Source: Podocnemis expansa (taxonomy: Eukaryota > Chordata > Testudines > Podocnemididae). Taken from it: 64,000 bases of DNA. The DNA lies in assembly GCA_007922195.1 (NCBI GenBank), contig ML681981.1, positions 10,567,503-10,631,502 of the forward strand. The letters run 5' to 3'. Positions 35,286 through 45,877 of this stretch are shown here, piece by piece. Numbering within the stretch: position 1 is the stretch's first letter; each line of letters opens with the position of its first letter. Under the pieces are notes generated by a model. That model had not been told where the DNA came from, searched no databases, and worked only from the letters and a program-made list of their open reading frames with translations. The position numbers and the translations under genes are program-made.

Positions 35286-35472
35286 AAAAGGAGTCCTGTG
35301 ACATTTTTAATGACTAACAAATTTATTTATTGCATGAGCTTTTGTGGGTTAAATCCCACTTCATCGGACACCTGCAATGGAAACTACAGTGTGGGGCATG
35401 TATAAATTCAGAGCATGTCAGTTGAACAGGACTCCTTGTTTGTTTTGCTGAACACAGCTACCCCGCTGGAAC
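35286..35472. mobile_element. Penelope-like foldback fragment, two inverted heads
   Basis: The left half (AAAAGGAGTCCTGTGACATT, ACTAACAAATTTATTTATTGC, GAGCTTTTGTGGGTTAAATC, CACTTCATCGGACA) is the family head. The right end (AACAGGACTCCTTGTTTG, TTTTGCTGAACACAGCTACC) is the same head inverted. The interior is short (about 60 bp). No coding capacity. Confidence 0.65.
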
Positions 35473-36284
35473 TTATAAATGCACAGGACATTTTTCACTA
35501 ACATTTATGCAATATGACAGTTTAGACAGAGCCCAAGCCTGTTACAGTTCAACTACAGGTTAAAAGGTCATATGACCATGCATGCAAAAAAGATGATTCA
35601 GCAGAGGGTGCATTTAGTTTAAGGTTGATGCAAAAGAAAAGTAACTACAGCATTTGAGGATCTAGTCCTATGTTTTAAATCAGCATAGATGGAACTATGA
35701 CACATTAACCCATTCTAAGGATCTGGCTCTCAGATATAGAGAAAGCAAATGCTCCTTGGTTTGAGAAAGTGACTGTGTGTGTACAAAGTTTGCATCAACA
35801 GACATTTAAGACATTATATACTATTATTATTCATTTCATTAATATTCATAAGGGTAATTTTTCCTAACTATGCACCTTATTAGTATGCAGGATTTTTTTG
35901 TAGCCTGACACACAATCTTATACCTTAATCTTCAATACTGTATGACTGCAAGTTGGAGGAGGCTGGGGAGGAAACAGCTTCCTACTTTACTGGTGTTACT
36001 TTTACTGTCATTTCAAGTTGCAAAAAATGAAGGGAATTTTCACAGGCAATTAGTTGTTAGAAATACCTGGGAAAGCATAAATATCCCCAATGGTACTAAG
36101 TAATTTAGACTGACAAGCACTGAGATACCAGTCCTTTTCCAATAATTAATAAATAAATCCCATGGTCTGCAGTCCATACAGTCTTTTGTTTTAAGCTTAA
36201 CCATAAAACAAGCATCTATAAAAACTACTAATACAAAGGTGTCTAAAACTTGCCACAACCAGATTCAGCTGTGCAAGAATACCT
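35473..36284. other. AT-rich unassigned DNA
   Basis: No gene or element recognised. The minus-strand open frame at 36040-36258 has no domain. Confidence 0.55.
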
Positions 36285-37015
36285 TTGCAACAGTGGTGTA
36301 CTGAGAGAGCACCAGGCTGTAGGTGGCACTGGGCTGGCCCTTCACAAAGTGCAGAGCCTCCTGCACTCCTCTTGAATCATAAAGACCTGGTCTGGTGCAG
36401 CCCCCTAAAGCAGGGAGAGGGGGTGAGTGAGGCTATCCTGTTCAAACTAGTGCAGGGGTGGAGCAGTGGGAGGTAAGCGCTGGCAGGGAGGGGGCACGGT
36501 ACCAAATTGGGCTGGGCTCATCATCCTTCATGGAGGTGGGGGAGAGAGGAAGCACTGAGGGGCGACCTTCAGTACCTCCCTCCTGGCACATCAGGAAGGG
36601 CCAGTCAGCCCAGGTCTCCCTCCAAGCCAGTGCCTGGTTGAGCACTGGAGAAGCAGGTAAAAGTGGGGCAGAGGGCCTGGGGTAAGACACAGTCTTTCTC
36701 TGAGGGCACAGGAGGCACTGAGGTGCATCCTTCAAAACCACCCACCCTATGCTTTGGGAAGGGTCAACCTGGCCCCCTCCTGTCTCCAGACCATGGGGAG
36801 AGGAGGGTAAGGCTCACAGGTCTCAGCCCAGGCTGGGCTGCAGGACTGCTGCACTGGGACAGGCAAGCACCGCACACCAAGTAAGTGCGGGGGGGAAATG
36901 GGGCAGTTGCACCCACAAACCTCATGTGCCCCCCCCAGGTACAGTCTACTGTTTCCCAGCTGGGGGATGGGGCTGGGACCAACCCCCTCCATTACTCAGC
37001 CAGTATAGCTGAGGC
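36285..37015. repeat. GC-rich patch with internal direct repeats
   Basis: This is sharply GC-rich compared with its flanks. Two diverged direct copies start at about 36549 (AAGCACTGAGGGGCGACCTTC) and 36712 (GAGGCACTGAGGTGCATCCTTC). Each is followed by a CC-rich segment, then GGAAGGG and a CCCTCC block. Six overlapping open frames on both strands carry no domain. Probably the interior of a non-autonomous element; ends not resolved. Confidence 0.45.
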
Positions 37016-38782
37016 AATTAATTACGCTGCAACACATAGAGAGTTAACAATGTGATTATAAATACTAACTAAAGCACAGAAATGTTGAAAACTAAGGACT
37101 GCATAGCAAAAATAGTATAGGAAGGATTATTCTTCTAGTAAATGGAGGGAAAATTAAAGATACTTTTCCAATGTATGTTCACATACATATTCTTGTATTT
37201 ATGCGTTTGTACATACTAAATATTATGTGCAGTTTGAGTGGCTTCAATTGTCAATGTAAGATTGATGCCAATAGTATCCATTGAATTCAATTTTCATCCT
37301 CATTTCAGTTATATTTTCTATATCATGGTAGTAATAAAATCATCCATGTGCCATTCAAGGAGACATTTGTAATTCGTGGGTGGCTAAAGTCTGTGAGGCT
37401 TCAGTACTGTGTCATGGAAATCTTCCAACGCCTCATGTTTCAGTATAGGGATATACTGGAGTATCACAAATATGATTTGCGTGAATACTGGCTTTATAAT
37501 TTCATCCATTCGCCATAAGTGACAGTGATTTACACAAAAATAAATCCAGTGAGGGATGTATCATAACTTTATCTAGGTGACTAATATCCATCTAATAATT
37601 CATAGGACAAATTTCATGACAATTTTCAAATCAATTATTTGACAAATGATATTTCTGTTACTCATCCAGCACTTAGAGCCTAATAATGAACAATGTGACT
37701 ATTTAACAATTTCATAATTTTTACGTCATGACTTTGAAGTTCCAGTGTAATTTAATTATGCGATAGGGCCTAGTATAGTATAGAGCATCAACTAAATTTT
37801 TATATTATGCCAAGGGTTTGAGATGTATGACTACAAAAAAAGAGAATTTGTTCAGTGATTACAATATTTATAATCTGCATGATTTCTTCTTCAAAGAGAA
37901 TGCAGAAGACTCATATAAGAAAACAAGAGTCTAACTCATCCAGATGGGTAGGGCGTACTACACTAAACACCGCTGTTTATACACTGCACCAGATGAGCAG
38001 TTAGGGAGCTTGCACAGAGGGATCTGTGCAGAGGGCAACTGTCTGGTGGACTGGGGAGGGGTTCTTCCATCAATCCATATTGCAGATGCAATGTCTTTAA
38101 TACCCTATGAAAATGGCACTGAGGGACTTGAGGCTGATTTCAAGCTTTATGCAGGTGAAACAAATTTGTTTGTAAAATGGGAATCTTACTAGAGGGACAA
38201 CTGAAAGTGAGAAGGACTGATTGATCTCACACCAAATTGTTACCAGTCTGCTGACTGATGCCTGGATAAATCACAAACTTCTTTGAGGTTGGATGTCAAC
38301 TAACAAAACTATCAAGATGAGTTAACCAGCAGTCTCACCTGAGACAAAAGGGGGTCATAATCCTCTTCAGGAGTTCGGACTAAATAGATGGAGGGATTTT
38401 GTCATTTGTCACTTGATTTTGTTCTCTGAATGAATGTGTACAGAGGCAAAAATCGAGAGAGCCATGCTGTAAAACTGGTGAGCACAGTGTGGCCCTGGAA
38501 AAAGCTAGAGAGCACTTTTGAGTCCATTGACTAAAAAAGCTAGGAGCTAAATCAGCTAAAAAAAACCCCTGCTTTTTCTTTCATTTTTTTTTTTTTTTTT
38601 GCTTCTTGGTCGTCCTGCACTGGAAGCACTACTTAGCACACTCTTGTAAATTAACAAGACTGTATCAAAGAAATATGTATCACCATTTTTTCCTCCTAAC
38701 TGGAACATCCCAAACTTTGACTACCACCTCAGCGCAAAAAGGGACAACATTATAACCCCATTGATTTTGGTGGTGTTACCTC
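37016..38782. other. AT-rich unassigned DNA
   Basis: No gene. The plus-strand open frame at 37944-38192 has no recognised domain. A T18-type run lies near 38583-38600. Confidence 0.5.
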
Positions 38783-39530
38783 TACGGCTTTGTATACACT
38801 AGGAAGTTTTATCAACTCAAGATATATCACCATTCAGCTTCCCCTGTGACAGTGACTGATTCTGACACTGCAAGCCTCAGGTTGATGGAGTGTGTCCTCA
38901 CACGGACCATTCCACCAACTGAACCGGCAGTGTAGGTGGAACTGAGACAGCTGCCGCTCCACCCATGAAGGGAGCCCACAAACTCCTGCTTCCCTGTGGG
39001 CTGCCCTCCCCACTGATCCCAGCCGGGGTGTGGGGGCTGCCCTGCTCCCTGGCCAGGAGTTGGCTGCAACCTCTGGCTCTGAGTGGGAGCAAGGCTGCCA
39101 CAGGCCACTTCTGGGCACACAGCTGGGAGGCAGCCTTCTGTGCTACAGAAGTTGGCTACAGCCCTCAGCAGCTTGCTGGTACAATCTCACAGTCAGGAGC
39201 TGGGAAATAGCCACCCACACCCCACCTTGTATCAGGGCTGCAATTGCCCATGCCTGGGCTTGCAGGCATGGAGGGGTGCTTGCAGTTCAGGATGGGATCA
39301 GCAGCCCACAGCTTGCCAGTTGTACCTGGCTGCCACCAGGGCTTGCAGCAGGGCTGCAGCCTCCTGCACCCTAGATAGGGTCAGCGTGGAGGTGGGAGGC
39401 AGCCTATGGGTTCCTTGCAGAGAGCTGACGGTCTCTCAGTTCCCTGCATACTGCCCCTTAAGTTGGGGGGGGGGAAGTGGTCCTGGTGAGGATACACTAC
39501 AGTGACCCAAGGATAGCAGTGTGGACCTCA
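38783..39530. repeat. Probable Harbinger-type MITE with GC-rich interior
   Basis: The left end (ACGGCTTTGTATACACTAGG) and right end (GAGGATACACTACAGTGACC, then CAGTGTGGACC) carry Harbinger-MITE-like terminal words. The interior, about 38930-39480, is GC-rich with GCAGC/CAGGGCTGCAGCC words and overlapping open frames on both strands (38827-39118 minus; 38965-39505 plus) that have no domain. Ends are approximate. Confidence 0.4.
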
Positions 39531-40013
39531 GTCACCGCTATAATTATAATTATCTGTTACATATCAATTATAATTACCAATCAAAGGGGTAAATTCCTGT
39601 TCAATGAGACAGTGTAATCTCTCATCAAGCTAGTGTGCTAAAAACAGCATAACACTAGCAGCACATGGCTCTAGCCACAATGAGAACCTCAAGTCTCAAA
39701 CAGGCATGTATGTGTAGCAGCCAGTTCCCCGCCACTCATACCACCAAACTACCCTTTAATTCTAGTACACTAGCTTCATCAGAGCTAATGGAGGTGTACC
39801 TCCTGGAGCTAGAATTTACACCCAAACTCCAGTGGAGGCACACACCTAGTGTGGATTCAGTTGTATGATGTCGTAATATCAACATAGCTTTTCCTGTATG
39901 AGAGGGGAAGAAGCTATTCTGGCATAAGGCACCTTTACATCAAAATAAAATGTCCATTACAGAGATTATACCAGTATAACAATTTTGGCAAATGAATACG
40001 TCACTGATAGAGA
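39531..40013. other. Unassigned DNA
   Basis: AT-rich inverted words (TATAATTATAATTAT, then CAATTATAATTACC) at 39540-39580. The remainder may include more degraded MITE sequence (CAACATAGCTTTTCC, TATACCAGTATAAC). No gene. Confidence 0.45.
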
Positions 40014-40271
40014 CCTGGTCTACACTGTCTAGAAAAGTTGGTGGCAGTCAAGGGAGATACGCAAGCTACCTAAAATAGCTTGCATCTCTCCTATCGACTT
40101 CCTATCTTCTACCTACCACAGCGTTGGGAAATGTGCTCCTGTTGACTCAGTGTTACTCTTTTTACAAGGGTGGATTTATTAAACTGACTTCTTGATTGAT
40201 TGAGCAGGTCTTCACTTCCAGTCAATTGATCTGACAGAGGCAAACCTGCCACCGTCAGTGAAGACATACCC
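40014..40271. mobile_element. Harbinger-type MITE (about 258 bp)
   Basis: The left end CCTGGTCTACACTGTCTAG and right end GTGAAGACATACC (opposite strand GGTATGTCTTCAC) are terminal inverted repeats. The interior, GTTGGTGGCAGTCAAGGGAG, ATACGCAAGCTACC, aligns with the start of the element at 56839. It contains AAGCTACCTAAAATAGCTTG, a local near-palindrome. No open frame. Confidence 0.68.
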
Positions 40272-40518
40272 TGAAACAGTTATACCAGTAGGAAATCTGT
40301 GAGTAGACCAACATGTATGTGAGTGAAGAACCAGGTCCATATATAGGGCATCTGGTTTTCCTAAATTCAGAACTGTGTTTGAAGAAATTCAATGCATACA
40401 GTCATAACACAGGAGGTGCTACAAGTGCAAAAGAGAGCATGACACTGTATGTGAATGAAGAAAAAAACCAAGAGGCTAAACATTTAAAAGTCAATAATGC
40501 TGCCTAGCTTTTACAGAG

Positions 40519-40740
40519 ATGTACTTTTTGTCTGTGGCTCTGAGAGCACTTTACAAATGTAGCTACTACGATTGTCCTCATTTTACAGATGGGAAGCCAG
40601 TGGCACAGGAAAGTAAATGGATTTGCCAAAGATCACACAAAAGGCCAGTGGCAAAGCCAGAAACAGAACCTACATCGCCTGAGTCCACATCCAATGCTCC
40701 AGCAGAAAACTCTGGCCCCACTTCTTTAGAGTGCTAGTTA
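40519..40740 (+). repeat. MIR/CORE-SINE-like element, fairly complete
   Basis: The order of words matches MIR-like SINEs: GAGCACTTTACAAATG, ATTGTCCTCATTTTACAGATG, GGAAGCCAGTGGCACAGGAAAG, GATTTGCCAAAGATCACACA, AGGCCAGTGGCAAAGCCAGAA and AACCTACATCGCCTGAGTCC. The plus-strand open frame over it (40519-40737) is a product of the SINE and not a gene. Confidence 0.75.
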
Positions 40741-41381
40741 CACATTGTCAGCAAAGGCAAAATCTCTTTATTGGCCTTCAGCCACCCCCCCCCCAGCTTC
40801 TAGAAGAAACTATATGCATGGGTAAAAAACAGGGAGTCTAGGCCAGGCCATTCTTGTGTCCTTCTGATCTGGCACATGGAATAGACCGTGGAGCAAGTGA
40901 CAACCTATGCAAAAAAGTCTCAGTGCTGGGCACTGTACTGGGGAATGCAAAGATAGTTAAAAGACACTGTTGGGTTATCTCTCTCCCACCCTCCCTCCAA
41001 CATTTACACTAAGCATAGTTCAGCAAACCTGGAGAATGTGGCTCTTCACAAATTATAACGTGATTGTAACAAACAAGAAATCAAGCCCCATAAGAAGCAG
41101 AGCTAGGAGACCCCAGTTTATTCATCAGTGTAAAAATCCAACCTATTACATTTATGAGTTCTTTCCAGTGTGACACCTTTCTGATATCGGCTGCACAGAA
41201 CTGGCTAGAGTATCTGTTCTTATACTGTGTGCTCTGCAGTGTTCTTCCCATTGGAGAGGTCTCACCAGTAAAGGAGGACTATTTGCTCCCCTGAGCTGTG
41301 ATGGTTTTGCCTCTGCATAGATCCCACCCTATAAGAGAAAACCACAAGCCCCATATTTTACCAACATAGCACACTTCATGT
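40741..41381. other. Unassigned DNA
   Basis: A C10-11 run lies near 40787-40796. No gene; the open frame at 40970-41173 has no domain. Confidence 0.5.
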
Positions 41382-41439
41382 TCATATGTAATCTACATAT
41401 GGACATACAATAGATTATCATATGTAATCTACATATGGA
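41382..41439. repeat. 22-bp direct repeat, 36-bp period
   Basis: A 22-bp unit containing CATATGTAATCTACATATG occurs at 41382-41403 and 41418-41439 without mismatch. The unit itself is a palindrome (CATATGTA / TACATATG around ATC). It ends precisely where CR1 sequence begins. Confidence 0.9.
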
Positions 41440-44400
41440 TGTAGACTGGCTGACCTAGTGAGGAGGGCTTTAAACTAGGTTTGAAGGGGGAAAGAGACCA
41501 AAGCCCATAGGTAAGTGACAATGTGGGAGACCTGGAGAAACAGATGGAACTGGGGGGGGGGTGCCAGGACTGTAACACCAGGGATAAAAGAGAGGGTAGT
41601 TGAAATATGAGGGGGAATCAATTATCATAGGTGTTCTAATGAAGTCCTAATACCTGAGGCAACTGGTGGAGGACAACACCAGGAGAAAATGCAAGGAGGT
41701 ACATGCAATGGAACTAAAAATTGACTTGGGAAAGTAGGGCAATCAGCCTGGTATCTTAGGTGCCTGTACATGAATGCAAGGAGCCTGGGAAACAAGCAGG
41801 AAGAATTGGTGGTACTGGCGCAGACAAGGAACTATAATATAATTGGAATAACAGAGATGTGGTGGTATGGCTTGCATGACTGGAGCTCTGCCATGGATAG
41901 GTATAAATTGTTCAGGAAGGACAGGCAGGGAAGAAGAGGGGGAGGAGTAGCACTATATGTAAAAGAGCTCTATGACTGCTCAGAGCTCCATTATGGAAGT
42001 AGAAACGAGCCAGTTGAAAGTCTGTGGGTTAAGTTTAGAGGGGAGGGCAACAATGGGGATGTAGCGGTGGGTGTCTGCTATAGACTGCCAGACCAGAAGG
42101 AGGACGTGGATAAGCCATTCTATGGACAACTAGCAGAAGTTTCCAGATCATGAGCCCTGGTTCTCACAGGGGACTTCAATAACCCTGACATCAGCTGGGA
42201 GGCCAATACATCAATGCACAGGCAATCTAGGAAGTTTTTGGAAAGTGTTGACGACAACTTCCTGGTACAAATGCTGGAGGAACCAACTAGGGGCCTTGTA
42301 CCTCTCGACCTGCTGCTCACAAACAGAGAAGAATTGATTGGGGATGTAGAAGTGAATGGCAACCTGGGCAAGCCGTGACCATGAGATGACAGAGTTCAAA
42401 ATGCTGATTAATGGAAAAAAGGAAGGAAGCAAAACACAGACCCTGGACTTCAGAAAAGCTGATTCTGGCTCTCTCAGGGAACTGATGGGCAGATCTGAAG
42501 GGGAAAGGTGTCCAAGAGAGCTGGCTGTATTTTAAAGAAACCCTGCTAAGGACACAGGAAGATACCATTCCAATGAGCAAAAAGAGCAGCAAATGTGGAA
42601 GATGCCCAGTGTGGCTTAACAGAGAACTCTGCACTGAGCTGAAGCATAAAAAGGAAACTCACAGGAAGTGGAAGCTTGGTCAGATGACTAAGAAGCCATA
42701 TAAAGATATTGCTTGGGACTGCAGGGATAAAATCAGAAAAGCCAAAGGACAATTGGAGTTGTGGCTAGCAGGGGATGTGAAGGATAACAGGAAGGGGTTC
42801 TACAAGTATGTCACTACAAGAAGAGGATCAGGGATGGTGTAGGTCCCTTACTGAATGGGGCAGGTATCCTCGTGATGGAGGATGAGGGAAAAGCCGAAGT
42901 GCTCAATGCTTTTTTTACTTCAGTTTTCACAGGCTGGGCCAGCTCCCAGCCCATTACACTGGGTATGGCAGATTAGACAGAAGAGAGGCCCTTGGTGACA
43001 GAAGGTCAGGTGGGGGACTACTTCAAGAAGCTGGATGTGCACAAGTTAATGGGACCAGATGAACTGCATCCAAGGGTGCTGAGGGACTTGGCTGGAGAGA
43101 TAGCAGTACTGCTGGCCATTATCTTTGAAAACACATGGCAAATGGGGGAGGTACCAGAGGACTGGAAAAAAAAAGCAAAAATAGTGCCTATCTTCAAAAA
43201 AGGAGAAAAAAAGAGGATCTGGGGAATTACAGACCTGTCAGCCTCACCTCAATCCATGGAAAAATCATGGAGCAGGTTCTCAAAGAATCAATCCTGAGAC
43301 ACTTGGAGGAAAATCGTATGATCAGGAACAGTCAGCATGGATTCACCAAGGGTAAATCATGCCTGACCAACCTCATCACCTTCTGTGATGAGATGATTGG
43401 ATTTGTGGATGTGGGAAGAGCCGTTGACGTGATATACCTCGACTTTAGCAAGGCTTTTGATACGGTTTCCCCACAGCATTCTCATCAGCAAGATAAGGAA
43501 GTATGAGTTGGATGTGTGGACTGTAAGGTGGCTAGATCAACAGTTTCAGCATGTAGGAATCAATGGCTCCATGTCTAGTTGGCAACTAGTAACAAGTGGT
43601 GTGCCCAGGGGTCGGTCCTGGGGCCAGTTCTGTTCAACATTTTCATTAATGACCTGGATGATGGGATCGATTGCACACAGTAAGGTTGTGGATGACACCA
43701 AGCTCGGGAGAATGGTAGACATGCTGGAGTGCAGGGACAGGATTCAGGGAGAACTAAACAAATTGGAGCAGTGGGCCAATAGAAATCTCATGAGGTTCAG
43801 CAAGGACAAGTGCAAAGTCCTGCACTTGGGACAGAAAAACCTCATGCACTTCTACAGCCTGGGGAGCAATCAGCTAAGTAGCAGCACTGTAGAAAAGGAC
43901 TTGAGGGTCATGGTGGATGGGAAGCTGGATATGAGTCAGCAGTGTGCTCTAGCTGCCAAAAAGGCCAACAGCATACTGGGCTGCATCAGAAGAAGTGTTA
44001 CCAGCAGATTGAGGGATGTGATCCTTCCCCTCTATTCGGCACTGGTGACGCCGTATCTGGAATATTGTGTCCAGTTTTGGGCTTCTTACTACAAAAAGGA
44101 CTTGGACAAATTAGAAAGAGTCCAGCAGAGGGCAACCAAAATGATCAAGGGGCTGGAGCATGAGACCTATGAAGAAAGACTGAAGGAACTAGGCTTATTT
44201 AGCCTGCAAAAGAGAAGACCAAGGGGGGATTTGATAGCAACCTTCAACTACTTGAAGGGATGCTCCAAGGAGGACGTAGCTTGGCTGTTCTCAGTAGTAA
44301 CAGAGGCGAGAACAAGGAGCAATGGTTTCAAGTTGCAGCTGGGGAGGTCAAGGTTGGATATTAGGAAAAACTTTCTTATTAGGTGAGTGGTGAAGCATTG

Positions 44401-44575
44401 GAATGGGCTACCTAAGAAGGTGGTGGTATCTCCATCTTCGGAGATGTTTAAGGCCCGACTGGACAAAACCCTGGCTGGGATAATTTATTGGGAGTAGTGC
44501 TGCTTTTTCGGCAGGGTGTTGGACTAGATGACCTCATGAGGTCTCTTCCAACCCTATGATTCAATGATACTGTTC
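41440..44575 (+). mobile_element. CR1 LINE, 5'-truncated, 3.1 kb
   Basis: The sequence opens with GTAGACTGGCTGACCTAGTG and GGGCTTTAAACTAGGTTTGA, CR1 words from the region before ORF2. It runs through the whole ORF2 and ends with GACTAGATGACCTCATGAGG, TCTCTTCCAACCCTATGATTC and AATGATAC, the CR1 3' terminus in place of a poly(A) tail. ORF1 is missing, as is usual for 5'-truncated copies. CR1 elements move by target-primed reverse transcription. There is no flanking target duplication, as is normal for CR1. It is the best preserved element in the window. Confidence 0.95.
41757..44386 (+). pseudogene. CR1 ORF2 (endonuclease-reverse transcriptase) pseudogene
   Basis: Successive plus-strand frames cover the ORF2 polyprotein. 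Endonuclease: NARSLGNKQEELVVLAQTRN and GITEMWW (41770-42153), then a stop, then LTGDFNNPDISWE in another frame. A linker follows at 42573-42842 ([17 protein letters not shown]). Reverse transcriptase: GPDELHPRVLRDLAGEIA (42992-43297), GNYRPVSLTSIHGKIMEQVL and DVIYLDFSKAFDTV (43135-43506), then GVPRG, the catalytic box region, KCKVLHLGQKN and PYLEYCVQFW (43457-44386). The box normally reading F-A-D-D has V-V-D-D here, keeping both catalytic Asp. Several stops and frame changes, including around 42150, 42380-42540, 42840, 43200-43220, 43480 and 43640-43690, make it non-functional. Start taken from homology, since the first codons lie upstream of the first Met. Confidence 0.92.
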
Positions 44576-44659
44576 ATAGGTGCTCTTTCCAGGACACTTT
44601 CAGTATAACATCCTTCCCACCTCATTCCGCCTATTAAGCACCTATGCTTTGGATTAACG

Positions 44660-44800
44660 AGAGTCCTGTGACACCTTAAAGACTAATAGATTTCTTCAGA
44701 AAGCTTATTCCTGAAGACATTTGTTAGTCTTTAAGGTATCACAGGACTCCCATAGTTTTTGCTATATATAGACTAACATGGCTACCCCTCTGGACTGTGT
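44660..44800. mobile_element. Penelope-like foldback fragment, short hairpin
   Basis: Arms 44660-44699 and 44711-44750 are near-perfect inverted copies (about 39 bp) of the family head (AGTCCTGTGACACC, TTAAAGACTAATAG) around an 11-nt loop. The right side continues into GACTAACATGGCTACCCCTC, the family terminus. No coding capacity. It begins 85 bp after the CR1 3' end. Confidence 0.7.
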
Positions 44801-45022
44801 TTTGGATTCATTTCCTTCAGAAGTTCCAGTCTGCATTTTTTATATTGTCTTCCATTTCATTTCCTGTCTGTAGTTCTACCCTTTTTTAGGTTATATAATC
44901 TCTGTGTCCTCTCCCAGGAAAATAGCAAAACAAGCTTTCCCCCATTTGTAAATACGTATCACAATAATTCACCTGATAAATAAGAATCATGCATGATGCA
45001 CAAGTACACTTTTTACTCTACA

Positions 45023-45707
45023 AGTTCCAAAGTGGCAGCCGTGTTAGTCTAGTAAAGCAAAAAAAGCAAAGAGTCTTGTGGCACTTAAAGACTAACAGAT
45101 TTATTTATCGCATGAGCTTTCATGGTAGAAAATCCCACTTTGTCAGACACTTTGAAGAGGGGGAATTTACAGAATGAGATGAAAATAAATGTAAGGGAGT
45201 GTAAGACGTGAGATCAGGTCATACTGTAACAGCAAATCAGAGTATTTGTTAAGCTTCAAACCCTGGGAAACAGCACATAGAGGAGAGTGAAGTAAAATTG
45301 TAATGGGAAAAGAAGCCATAGTCACAATTCAATCCTGCTTTCACACAACCTAATTTGTATATTAATTCAATTTCAGCTGTTTCTCTTTGAAGTCTTGATG
45401 TCCCACTAATTTGCTTGTGTGAAAGCAGGACTGAATCGTGACAATGGCTTCTTTTCCCATTACAACAGGTAATTTGACTTCACACTCCTCTATGTGGTGT
45501 TTCCCAGGGTTTGAAGCATAACAAATGCTCTGATTTGCTGTTACAGTTTGACCTGATTTCATGTCTTACACTCCCTTGCATTTATTTTCATCCCATTCTG
45601 TAAGCTCCCCATCTTCAAAGCAGATGACGAAGTGGGATTTTCTCCCATGAAAGCTCATGTGATAAATAAATCTGTTAGTCTTTAAGTGCCACAAGACTCC
45701 TTGCTTT
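45023..45707. mobile_element. Penelope-like foldback element, 685 bp
   Basis: This is the most complete member of the family. The left arm, from about 45049 to 45361, is the inverted copy of the right arm from about 45414 to 45707, with only scattered mismatches. The left end adds the terminus TGGCAGCCGTGTTAGTCTAG. Between the arms lies sequence (about 45362-45413) that on the minus strand reads KLVGHQDFKEKQLKLN, like the degenerate C-terminal end of a Penelope-like protein. A 13-bp direct repeat TTTTTACTCTACA flanks the unit (45010-45022 and 45708-45720). The minus-strand open frame at 45362-45562 is non-functional. Confidence 0.75.
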
Positions 45708-45877
45708 TTTTTACTCTACAGTAGCTTGGCATTATGTCAATGTTTATATAAACTGAATAGATTCAGTGGCAGGAAAGAGAGAGGATGTTTTGAGCACCAT
45801 GCAGAAATTCAGTGGAAGTTGAGAGACCTGCACTGTTTTGAGAATGGCTTGCTAAGGCATCTGGGGTTTTTCTGTTA

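Noticed and set aside
37944..38192. 82-residue plus-strand frame with even composition
   Set aside because: No family recognised, no splice or promoter context; a chance frame is the simpler reading.
40519..40737. 72-residue plus-strand frame
   Set aside because: It coincides with a MIR-like SINE and is explained by it.
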